A DNA stretch of 6,834 nt, from positions 1 through 6,834 of the forward strand of contig DATAYF010000430.1 in assembly GCA_036272735.1 (NCBI GenBank). Direction: 5' to 3'. Source of the DNA: DATAYF01 sp036272735. GTDB lineage: Bacteria; Chloroflexota; Ktedonobacteria; Ktedonobacterales; Ktedonobacteraceae. The position numbers and the translations under genes are program-made. The notes under the pieces are model-generated. The model was not told the origin of the DNA and searched no databases. It was given only the letters and a program-made list of their open reading frames with translations. Positions 1 to 5,696 of the stretch are shown here, piece by piece (within the stretch, counting starts at the first letter, position 1; each line of letters begins with the position of its first letter).

Positions 1-26
1 TCTTCATTCTACACCTGTCTATTTAC

Positions 27-55
27 TAGACTAACACACCAAGCTGCGCTATTAT
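27..55 (+). promoter_or_regulatory. Candidate sigma-70-like promoter ahead of the methyltransferase remnant
   Basis: A -35-like TAGACT (27-32, 4 of 6 to consensus) and a -10-like TATTAT (50-55, 5 of 6) are separated by exactly 17 bp. They lie about 50 bp before the ATG of the methyltransferase fragment, so this would be its surviving native promoter. The region is AT-richer than the flanks, so a chance match is possible. Confidence 0.35.
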
Positions 56-106
56 AAGCTCGACACTTTACAAAAAGATGCCTTTTGCAGATATGGAGAA
101 TGCAGC

Positions 107-241
107 ATGCAGCAACAGCCCATCACTCAAAATACCTTATATTATGGAGACAACCTCAGAATTTTACGAGAGTATATCAGGGTGTCACGGTATTTGGGTC
201 CTTCTGCGCGGCAAGAATGCAACACGAAGGACGAAGAGTGA
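107..241 (+). pseudogene. N-terminal remnant of a site-specific DNA methyltransferase
   Basis: A 44-codon frame begins with ATG at 107, with GGAG at 95-98 giving an ideal 8-nt spacing. Residues 9-24 read NTLYYGDNLRILREYI. This closely matches the start of adenine/cytosine-N4 DNA methyltransferases of the N6_N4_Mtase family, in which the Y-G-D-N-L segment precedes the SAM-binding and DPPF catalytic motifs. In full-length relatives this segment is followed within about 15 residues by an acidic stretch and the DPPF motif. Here, from about position 179, the frame switches to unrelated residues (RVSRYLGPSARQ...) and stops with TGA at 239-241. No DPPF or FxGxG-like motif is found in any forward frame before the next gene. 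The fragment therefore has an intact start but no catalytic part and must be non-functional as a methyltransferase. The breakpoint near 179 is an inferred deletion or rearrangement junction. A short unrelated peptide is the alternative, but the motif run makes that less likely. Confidence 0.7.
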
Positions 242-355
242 ACGTGAGGAGGTATTCATCGAGCAGACGAGGTGACGCCTCATTCACCCGTTTCCACAGG
301 ATGACCAGATCTTGATTTTCCCTTGCACGTGATGACTCTTTGTTCCATGTGGACC

Positions 356-384
356 TTGAGGTTTCGTCTCCACCCTGCTATACT
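356..384 (+). promoter_or_regulatory. Promoter of the LuxR/MalT-type regulator gene
   Basis: TTGAGG (356-361) and TATACT (379-384) are separated by exactly 17 bp, matching 4 of 6 and 5 of 6 sigma-70 consensus positions. Transcription would begin near 391, about 58 nt before the ATG at 449. The promoter lies inside an in-frame upstream extension of the regulator ORF, which argues that the upstream ATGs at 323, 332 and 347 are not used. Confidence 0.55.
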
Positions 385-387
385 TGG

Positions 388-418
388 TGTTAGGGAACTG
401 TTCGGAGTATCCCTAACA
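388..418 (+). promoter_or_regulatory. Imperfect palindrome at the transcription start: operator or 5'-UTR hairpin
   Basis: TGTTAGGGA (388-396) and TCCCTAACA (410-418) are perfect 9-bp inverted arms. Inside them ACT (397-399) pairs with AGT (406-408), leaving a six-base loop GTTCGG and a single unpaired A at 409. The expected RNA start (about 391) falls within the left arm. The element could be a dimer-binding operator that blocks the promoter, perhaps for autoregulation by the downstream protein, or a stem at the very 5' end of the mRNA that protects it. There is no U-run after it, so it is not a typical terminator. Confidence 0.55.
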
Positions 419-435
419 TCTGTCATGTTTCTCGC

Positions 436-440
436 GGAGT
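436..440 (+). promoter_or_regulatory. Ribosome binding site that fixes the regulator start at 449
   Basis: GGAGT at 436-440 sits 8 nt before ATG 449. The other in-frame ATG nearby (425) has no Shine-Dalgarno-like sequence. The candidates at 323-347 lie upstream of the predicted -10 box. This supports 449 as the true start. Confidence 0.6.
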
Positions 441-448
441 GCTCTTTC

Positions 449-3400
449 ATGGAGAAGATACCGCCAACCGCCGGAGCGGTTGGCAACGGCTGTTTGGTGT
501 ATGAACAGCAAGGTCAGAACGTCGTGATACTGGTTGATACCCCGTCCTGGTATGCCTGGCTGGAAACGGCCACCACTTTCACCTTTACCTGCGATGAGGG
601 CACCTTTACGGCGCACAAAGCGCGGGCTGGCAATCGGCGGGGTGGGTGGTACTGGCGAGCCTATCGGCGCAAACGTGGACGACTTTCTCGCTGTTACCTG
701 GGCGTCCCCACCAATCTCACGTTGGCGAGACTACGCGAGGCGGCCCGCTGCCTGGCAGCAGATGGTAAGGGCATGGAAAGCAGTCAAACCGATGAGGACG
801 CGCCGCCTCCTGTGCCTGTCCCCCTCGCATCTCAAGGACTCACGTCGAGCGTGATCCTCCAGAGCAGCATTACTCTCCCGCGCCTGCCTGTGCAGCATGT
901 GGCGCGCCCCCGCTTGCTCGCGCTCCTGGAGCAGGGCCTGCGAGGACCAGTGACACTGGTCTCGGCTCCTGCTGGCTCTGGCAAAACCACACTCCTGGCC
1001 GAATGGGCTGCCACGACCACGAGGCCAGTGGCCTGGCTGACCTTTGAGGAGGCAGAGAACGACCCGGCGCGCTTCCTTTCCTCGCTCATTGCGGCTCTGG
1101 CGCGTGTCGAGGCGCGCCTGGACATCGCGGCTCAGACTGACCGGCCCTGGTATCCCCCCGAGTACGAACAGATGCTAACCCGTCTCCTCAACGACCTTGA
1201 GCGCCTGCTCCAACACGATACGGTCTTGATCCTGGATGACGTCCATGACCTCACGACCGAGACGAGCCAGGCTCTGCTGCTGTTTCTGTTGAACCATCTC
1301 CCCTCGCGCCTGCATCTGCTGATCGGTACACGGGTGGACCCGCCGAGGCTTGCGCGCTTACGGGCACATCAGCAGATCGTTGAACTGCGCAGAGAGGCTC
1401 TGGGGTTTCTGTCTGCCGAAGTCGAGGTGTTTGCGCAGGCGATGGGACTCTCGCTCGACTCCGAGGCGATCCGCCTGCTGGAAGAGCGTACCGAGGGCTG
1501 GATTGCCGGGATTCAATTGGTGATACTGGCGCTGCGCGGGCATGCTGATGCCGCACGTGTGCTCCGGACAACGGGGGTGACTCATCGCTTTCTCCAGGAC
1601 TACGTGCGCGAGGAAATCCTGCTGCGGCAACCACCGGAGATGCAGCGGTTTTTACTGCGGACAAGCCTCCTGGACCGACTCACCGGGCCGCTCTGCGAGA
1701 GCGTTACCGAAGAACCTGATGGACAGTTGAAGCTGGAGAGCCTGCTGCAGGCGAATCTCTTCGTCAGTGCGCTGGATGCTACTGGCACTTGGTATCGCTA
1801 CCATCCCCTCTTTGCCGAAACGCTGCGCACCCTGCTCCAGCAGCAGGAGCCAGCGCTTGTGCCAGAGTTCTATCGTCGGGCCAGTCGTTGGTATGAACAG
1901 CACGGGTGGGCAGAGGACGCCTGTGAATACGCCTTGCGAGCTTCCGACCATCGCCACGCGGCACGCCTCCTGGAGGAGTTGGTGCCGTCCCTGGTGGAGC
2001 AAGGCAAGCTTGTGCGCCTCGGCCGCTGGCTGGATCAACTTCCCCAGGAGTTGATCTCAGCCTCGGCATATCTTTCTCTCGCCTGGATCTGGACCCGGCC
2101 CTTGCACACGTCGCAGTCGTTTGACCTGGAGAAGGTCATCGAGCGCCTCACGGTGCTGCTCAAGATGCATGAAAAGAATGATCCTGAGGCACAGGCCGAT
2201 CTGCAACGGGAACTGGCGCTGCAACAGGCAACGCTGGCGTTGACCCGGGGTGATATTCCGCAGGTGCTGTCCCGCGCTGCGGAGATGACGCGTTCGCTCA
2301 CGGGGCCCGAGACTGCCTGGAGTCAGTTCACCCTCTGGCGTCAGCGCGTGCTTCTCGGGGCCGCCTATCGTTTGGGTGGGGATCTCCTGGCTTCAGAGCA
2401 GACCTTGCGACAAGCTTTGCCTGCTGATGGAAGCAGTCCCAATCTTCTGGTCGTCATGAGCCTCGATGATTTATACGAGGAGCAGGGGCGATTACGTGAG
2501 CTGGGACGGATTTATGAGGATGTGTTGCGCTCGTTGCCTCAGCACCGCAATTCACCACCCCTACTTCTGGCACAAGCACATTGGCGCTATGGAGTCCTGT
2601 TGTACGAGTGGAATCGTCTGCAAGAAGCGGAGGCCGAGGCCCTGCAGCTCCTTGAACTTGCTCCACGCCTGGACCTTGCTCATCCCACCCCTGAACTGAC
2701 CCTGCTCGGACTCGGGATACAGGCGCGCGTAGCCCTGGCGCAAGGCAACAGCGAGCAGACCAGACAGATCCTGGAGAGCGAAGCATTGGATGTGGCGCAG
2801 TTTCCGATTCCCCAGGCGAGGAAGGCCCCGCTGATTCTGGTTCCAGTTCGCCTTGCCCTCGCCTGCGGTCAACTCGAACCGGCCTTGCAGTGGGCCGCGA
2901 GTTGTGGGTTACACTTTGACGACCTGCTCACGAGCCCGCTGGGGAAGAGTCGCTACGTGGGCTATGTCGCCCTGGCGCGGATCTTGATCGCGCGTGGACG
3001 CGGCCATCCGAATGCCCTGGCGCTCTCTCAGGCACAGATTCTCTTGGACCATTTGCTGGAGGTCGCCGTGAGGACAGATGCTCATGGTCGGCGCATTGAG
3101 ATCCAGATGCTGCGTGCGCTGGCGCTCCTCGCCCAGGGCAAGACCAGGCAGGCGCTGGCTACCCTGGGACCAATCCTCGCCCAGGCCGAGCCAGAAGGCT
3201 ATCTGCGCCTGTTTGCCGATGAGGGAGAAGTAATGGCACACCTGCTCGCGCAGATGGCCCCGTTTACCACCGCCTCGCCTGCCTACCTGCAGCGCATCCA
3301 GGCAGCGATTGCCCCCGTGCAGCAGGGCCGGCTCATTGCGATGACGAAACCCGCATCCCTCTCGTCACCCTTTGAGCCGCTGAGTACACGGGAATACGAG

Positions 3401-3589
3401 GTCCTCCAGTTCGTGGCCGAAGGTCTCTCCAACCAGCAAATCGCGCAGCACCTGGTGCTCAGCCTGCACACCGTTAAGCTCCATATCAAACATCTCCTGA
3501 CCAAACTGGGCGCCACGAATCGTACCCAGGCCGTGGCCCATGCGCGTGCGTTGCACATCCTCCCCCGACCTTCGGAGGACATGAAATAA
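449..3589 (+). CDS. LuxR-family, MalT-like (LAL-type) ATPase transcriptional regulator, 1046 aa
   Basis: This is a large cytoplasmic signal-responsive transcription factor. Residues ~15-105 form an N-terminal module with W-x-x-WL, TFTFTCDEGTFTAHK, GGWYWRAYRRKRG and CYLG segments, which I associate with Ktedonobacter LuxR-type proteins. After a Pro-rich linker (~118-127) comes the ATPase part. It has Walker A APAGSGKT at 173-180, Walker B VLILDDVH at 259-266, the GWIAGIQL segment at 350-357 and YRYHPLFAETLR at 449-460, as in MalT-type STAND ATPases. Residues ~500-930 are helical, TPR-like ligand or partner-sensing repeats, ending in the common LRLFADEGE segment. Residues ~978-1035 are a LuxR (GerE) DNA-binding domain: LSTREYEVL, EGLSNQQIA, then TVKLHIKHLLTKLGATNR. 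Length, around 1000 residues, is normal for the class and no frameshift is seen. In MalT, ATP plus an inducer drives oligomerisation and promoter activation; the inducer here is unknown. Targets may include its own palindromic promoter or the DUF1214/DUF1254 operon downstream, but this is inference from position only. Confidence 0.93.
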   Translation: MEKIPPTAGAVGNGCLVYEQQGQNVVILVDTPSWYAWLETATTFTFTCDEGTFTAHKARAGNRRGGWYWRAYRRKRGRLSRCYLGVPTNLTLARLREAARCLAADGKGMESSQTDEDAPPPVPVPLASQGLTSSVILQSSITLPRLPVQHVARPRLLALLEQGLRGPVTLVSAPAGSGKTTLLAEWAATTTRPVAWLTFEEAENDPARFLSSLIAALARVEARLDIAAQTDRPWYPPEYEQMLTRLLNDLERLLQHDTVLILDDVHDLTTETSQALLLFLLNHLPSRLHLLIGTRVDPPRLARLRAHQQIVELRREALGFLSAEVEVFAQAMGLSLDSEAIRLLEERTEGWIAGIQLVILALRGHADAARVLRTTGVTHRFLQDYVREEILLRQPPEMQRFLLRTSLLDRLTGPLCESVTEEPDGQLKLESLLQANLFVSALDATGTWYRYHPLFAETLRTLLQQQEPALVPEFYRRASRWYEQHGWAEDACEYALRASDHRHAARLLEELVPSLVEQGKLVRLGRWLDQLPQELISASAYLSLAWIWTRPLHTSQSFDLEKVIERLTVLLKMHEKNDPEAQADLQRELALQQATLALTRGDIPQVLSRAAEMTRSLTGPETAWSQFTLWRQRVLLGAAYRLGGDLLASEQTLRQALPADGSSPNLLVVMSLDDLYEEQGRLRELGRIYEDVLRSLPQHRNSPPLLLAQAHWRYGVLLYEWNRLQEAEAEALQLLELAPRLDLAHPTPELTLLGLGIQARVALAQGNSEQTRQILESEALDVAQFPIPQARKAPLILVPVRLALACGQLEPALQWAASCGLHFDDLLTSPLGKSRYVGYVALARILIARGRGHPNALALSQAQILLDHLLEVAVRTDAHGRRIEIQMLRALALLAQGKTRQALATLGPILAQAEPEGYLRLFADEGEVMAHLLAQMAPFTTASPAYLQRIQAAIAPVQQGRLIAMTKPASLSSPFEPLSTREYEVLQFVAEGLSNQQIAQHLVLSLHTVKLHIKHLLTKLGATNRTQAVAHARALHILPRPSEDMK
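463..484 (+). repeat. Perfect 9-bp hairpin in codons 5-12 of the regulator
   Basis: GCCAACCGC (463-471) and GCGGTTGGC (476-484) are perfect inverted arms around the tetraloop CGGA. The stem is GC-rich and begins only 11 nt after the ATG, at the edge of the initiating ribosome's footprint. It could slow initiation or act as a second DNA palindrome near the promoter. No U-run follows, so it is not a standard terminator. Confidence 0.55.
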
Positions 3590-3613
3590 CTCTTTCGAGG
3601 GAAGAGAGCCTGG

Positions 3614-3648
3614 CTGTTTTCTGGTAAACTCTTCACCAGAAGAGACAG
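3614..3648 (+). terminator. Weak hairpin downstream of the regulator, possible terminator
   Basis: TTCTGGT (3619-3625) pairs with ACCAGAA (3635-3641) around a 9-nt loop. CTGT (3614-3617) can pair with ACAG (3645-3648) across a small internal loop. The hairpin starts 25 nt after the regulator's TAA. It is AT-rich and has no U-run, so intrinsic termination is doubtful. Processing or 3'-end protection is an equally good reading. Confidence 0.25.
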
Positions 3649-3730
3649 AACAATATGCTCTGTCCACGATTGCATTTTGCAAGAGGCATGGAGGAAAGGA
3701 TGGTGTATGCACGAACAAGGTACTCTGTGA

Positions 3731-3750
3731 AAGGCGAGGCATCGCTTTTA
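3731..3750 (+). terminator. Small terminator-like hairpin with short T-run
   Basis: GCGA (3734-3737) and TCGC (3742-3745) pair around the loop GGCA. A G-T and two A-T pairs lengthen the stem (3731-3733 with 3746-3748), and TTTT (3746-3749) follows the GC core. It resembles a minimal rho-independent terminator for the regulator transcript. The short stem and four-base T-run make it a weak candidate. Confidence 0.3.
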
Positions 3751-3846
3751 TCTGGACATGGGGCGCGATCTTTGGAGTGATGCTGGGTCAAGGGCATGCA
3801 ACCAGAGCCGGATTACATCTACCGCGCCAAAGAAGAGGAAACTGAT

Positions 3847-3945
3847 ATGGAAAGAAACGACACCATGAGGAATGCGCGTATTGCCAATGGAGAAATGCTA
3901 CGTGGTGCATTCGGTAAAGAGAAAGGAGTTAGAACCAAGATATGA
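3847..3945 (+). CDS. 32-aa leader ORF overlapping the DUF1214 gene start
   Basis: ATG at 3847 is preceded by GAGGA at 3835-3839 with 7-nt spacing, a better ribosome site than that of the next gene. The frame encodes 32 residues rich in Arg, Lys, Gly and Asn (MERNDTMRNARIANGE...). It has no membrane segment and resembles no family I know. Its TGA (3943-3945) overlaps the ATG (3942-3944) of the DUF1214 gene in an ATGA arrangement, the classic layout for translational coupling. It may be a leader peptide whose translation delivers ribosomes to the DUF1214 start, or a tiny protein in its own right. It could also be a chance frame, since only the ribosome site and the overlap support it. Confidence 0.4.
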   Translation: MERNDTMRNARIANGEMLRGAFGKEKGVRTKI

Positions 3946-4544
3946 CAACTATTTTCACCTGGCTCGCAGGCTCACACATCATACAAGGCATCATCGTCGG
4001 TGCTGTGCTGGCGTTTCTCACAGCCAACCTTATGATGAACGCGGCGATGAAAGCCATGACCACGACCGTCAACGGGTGGAGCACCACCACTAGATGCGGC
4101 CAGCCCGGCAATGGTCTCCTCTTGCGGGCCGCCTTTGCCAGAAGCCTACCCGCCGCCAATGTAGTGCAAGAGGCGGCCTACTGGACGACGACGGCCGACA
4201 GCGCGGGGCGGAGGCTCTCCGGCCAGCACGATTACGTCCTGCATGTTCCAGCGGGACAACTCCCGCCCAACGATGCCTTCTGGTCGCTGACCATCACCGA
4301 CGTGGTCGGATACATGGTGAGTAACCCCATCGATCGCTCCAGCGTCGGCTCTCGCTCCGGCCTCGTGCCGAACGCCGATGGCTCACTCGACATTTATATA
4401 CAGCGCACGGCTCCCGCGGGGCACGAGTCTACCTGGCTAGCCGCACCGGCAGGCAACTTCAAGCTGATGCTGCGCGCGTATCTGCCTGGTCGTGCTATCC
4501 TCGACGGCGAGTACCACGTGCCGCCAGTTATGAAAGTGCAATGA
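3942..4544 (+). CDS. DUF1214-domain membrane-anchored protein, 200 aa
   Basis: Residues ~12-32 form one hydrophobic segment (IIQGIIVGAVLAFLTANLMM) that likely anchors the protein in the membrane with the rest outside. From ~75 to 196 it follows the DUF1214 pattern: EAAYWTTTADSAGRRLSG, DYVLHVPAGQLPPNDAFWSL (about 97-116), GYMVSNPIDR, VPNADGSLDIYIQ, then a WLAAPAGNFKLMLRAYLP run and VPPV near the C-terminus. In many proteins this domain is the C-terminal half of a single DUF1254-DUF1214 polypeptide; here it is a separate gene. The biochemical role of the family is not established. GGAG at 3925-3928 is 13 nt from the ATG, rather far, so initiation may rely on coupling with the overlapping leader ORF. 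The DUF1254 gene starts one base after its stop codon, indicating one operon. Confidence 0.85.
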   Translation: MTTIFTWLAGSHIIQGIIVGAVLAFLTANLMMNAAMKAMTTTVNGWSTTTRCGQPGNGLLLRAAFARSLPAANVVQEAAYWTTTADSAGRRLSGQHDYVLHVPAGQLPPNDAFWSLTITDVVGYMVSNPIDRSSVGSRSGLVPNADGSLDIYIQRTAPAGHESTWLAAPAGNFKLMLRAYLPGRAILDGEYHVPPVMKVQ

Positions 4545-4545
4545 G

Positions 4546-5217
4546 ATGAACAGGTTCATTCTAAAATACAAATACCCCATCACATTCGTCATCCTGGCCA
4601 TCCTCGCGTGGGTCGTCTACAGGTATTTCCTAGCGGGGGGGAGCCAGCTCATTACGTTCATCGTCGTGGCAGTCATCGTCTGGGGACTCGGCACATTCGT
4701 GTTCCTGTATTTCTGGCCGTCTATCACATACCGTGCCTACAAAAGAGCAATCGTTCGGTATGGGCTCGGCGGCGACCCCATCCCCGTCAATACGCTGTAC
4801 GCGGTACCCACGCTGGCTTCGCCCTCGGCGTCAACCTCCAGCCTACTCGCCACAGGGACCCGCGACGTGCTCTACATCGGCGGCTGGCTCGACCTCTCTA
4901 AAGGGCCGCAGGTGTTGCACGTACCGGACATGGCGGGTCGTTACTACAGCGTGCAGTTCACTGATCCCTCCAACGGCACGGATTTTGCCTACGTCGGCAC
5001 ACGCACCACGGGAACCGAGGCTGGCGATTACCTCATTAGCGGGCCGGGCTGGAAAGGAGCCGTGTCGCAGGCCATGACACCGATTGCTTCGCCGAACCAT
5101 TCGGTGCTCGTTCTCGGTCGTGTCTTTGTCGAGAGCGACAGTGATCTACCGACCGCCTACGGGCTTGCGAAGCAGATACAGCTCACACCACTGAATAATT
5201 GGCAACCCAATCAGTAG
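4546..5217 (+). CDS. DUF1254-domain membrane protein, 223 aa
   Basis: Two hydrophobic segments, residues ~11-29 and ~35-57, suggest a hairpin membrane anchor. The remainder follows the DUF1254 pattern: VNTLYAVPTLAS, GWLDLSKGPQVLHVPD (113-128), GRYYSVQFTD (131-140), DFAYVGTRTTG, LISGPGWKG and VLGRVFVESDSDLPTAYGLA, ending QIQLTPLNNW. The ATG follows the DUF1214 stop after a single G and has no clear Shine-Dalgarno sequence of its own, so it is probably made by re-initiating ribosomes. DUF1254 normally precedes DUF1214 when the two are fused; here the order is reversed, with DUF1214 first. The two products probably form one extracytoplasmic complex that reconstitutes the fused protein, which is an inference. 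A run of seven G (4635-4641) falls between the two membrane segments and could be prone to slippage. No terminator was found after the stop. Confidence 0.85.
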   Translation: MNRFILKYKYPITFVILAILAWVVYRYFLAGGSQLITFIVVAVIVWGLGTFVFLYFWPSITYRAYKRAIVRYGLGGDPIPVNTLYAVPTLASPSASTSSLLATGTRDVLYIGGWLDLSKGPQVLHVPDMAGRYYSVQFTDPSNGTDFAYVGTRTTGTEAGDYLISGPGWKGAVSQAMTPIASPNHSVLVLGRVFVESDSDLPTAYGLAKQIQLTPLNNWQPNQ

Positions 5218-5331
5218 CACTCTACACGGGTGTATTATGAGAGTTCAAAACTGCCTGTGGACAATCGAGATCTCGCAGTCGCTCGTCTTCGCACACCGCC
5301 CCTTTCCATCTCACACATGTTTTGCAAAGGA

Positions 5332-5520
5332 TGTCCGGTGTTGCTCCTGTAGGCTGCTCCTAAGGCAGGTGGTCTGACGCCGCATGAGGAGATTGCGGCG
5401 GCACTGGCTCTCGTGTCCAGGGGAAAGCATGTGTTTCTGAAAGGCGTCAGCCATGCCTGATTGCACGATCAGCCTGAACAAGGGCGAAAAGCCATCGCAG
5501 ACTTTCTTACAGCCGTCTGA
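5332..5520 (+). pseudogene. C-terminal remnant of an alpha/beta hydrolase, two internal stops
   Basis: One frame reads CPVLLL (5332-5349), a TAG stop (5350-5352), then AAPKAGGLTPHEEIAAALAL (5353-5412), VSRGKHVFLKGVSHA (5413-5457), a TGA stop (5458-5460), then LHDQPEQGRKAIADFLTAV and the natural TGA at 5518-5520. This is the familiar end of alpha/beta-fold hydrolases: a CPVLLL beta strand, a G-xx-P-EE-A loop and helix, the strand leading to G-V-x-H with the catalytic histidine, then QPE followed by AI-x-x-FL. The second stop sits where many relatives have an aromatic residue, and TGA is one change from the Trp codon TGG. The frame stays open back to 5221 but shows no recognisable hydrolase features there, and no nucleophile-elbow G-x-S-x-G is present. 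The 5' two-thirds of the gene are therefore missing or unrecognisable. It is inactive debris that keeps a near-intact C-terminus, suggesting fairly recent decay. Confidence 0.72.
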
Positions 5521-5696
5521 CCTCTCTCGATTTCGATATGCGGATTGCGCTTGCCGATTGCGTGGCCCAAACAGCAGGCACTAATCTGCGGGGTATACTT
5601 TGGTACGTCTCGGCTCTGGCGATCTCCTGGCCAATTGGTGAGCTGGAGCTCGAGGCGGCCCGGAGTCTCCAACGTGCGGGGCCAGGAATGATGGAA
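5521..5696. other. Spacer before the HTH gene, no supported gene
   Basis: This stretch joins the hydrolase remnant to the HTH gene. The frame of the HTH gene is open back to an ATG at 5538, but those 53 codons have no ribosome site and do not resemble the HTH family. GATTGCG occurs twice (5543-5549 and 5556-5562), and a lone TATACT (5594-5599) lacks a matching -35 at normal spacing. It may hold an end of an inserted element, but no terminal repeat could be identified. Confidence 0.45.

Larger units (their letters stand above)
3590..3846. other. Non-coding gap between the regulator and the DUF operon
   Basis: No reading frame here has both a credible ribosome site and recognisable content. 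The short frames present, such as one from the ATG near 3689 with about 27 codons, resemble nothing known to me. The gap contains the two hairpins listed separately, a small 6-bp inverted repeat (GACAGA 3644-3649 with TCTGTC 3659-3664) overlapping the first of them, and no well-spaced promoter boxes. A promoter for the downstream operon is expected here but I could not locate one with confidence. Confidence 0.5.

Noticed and set aside
268..281. GAGGT/GCCTC mini-hairpin as a terminator for the methyltransferase remnant
   Set aside because: The stem is only 5 bp with one wobble pair and a 3-nt loop, and no T-run follows.
78..315. Two overlapping 65- and 76-codon frames at the left end
   Set aside because: They cover the methyltransferase remnant in other frames, lack good ribosome sites and have no recognisable content.
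323..448. A 42-codon N-terminal extension of the LuxR-type regulator from ATG 323
   Set aside because: The predicted promoter and transcription start lie inside it, no ribosome site precedes 323, 332, 347 or 425, and ATG 449 has GGAGT at ideal spacing.
832..3241. Several open frames of 60-140 codons antisense to, or in other frames of, the regulator gene
   Set aside because: They lie entirely inside a well-supported GC-rich gene, have arginine/serine/proline-rich compositions typical of shadow frames, and show no recognisable domain.
5223..5234. TACACGGGTGTA as a terminator after the DUF1254 gene
   Set aside because: The loop would be only two bases and no T-run follows, so a stable intrinsic terminator is unlikely.
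5458..5460. The TGA in the hydrolase remnant as selenocysteine or read-through
   Set aside because: A second stop (TAG 5350-5352) lies in the same frame, there is no start or nucleophile region, and no SECIS-like structure was seen; decay is simpler.
5538..5696. A longer HTH protein starting at ATG 5538
   Set aside because: There is no Shine-Dalgarno sequence, the extra 53 residues do not resemble the family, and AGGA lies 9 nt before ATG 5697.
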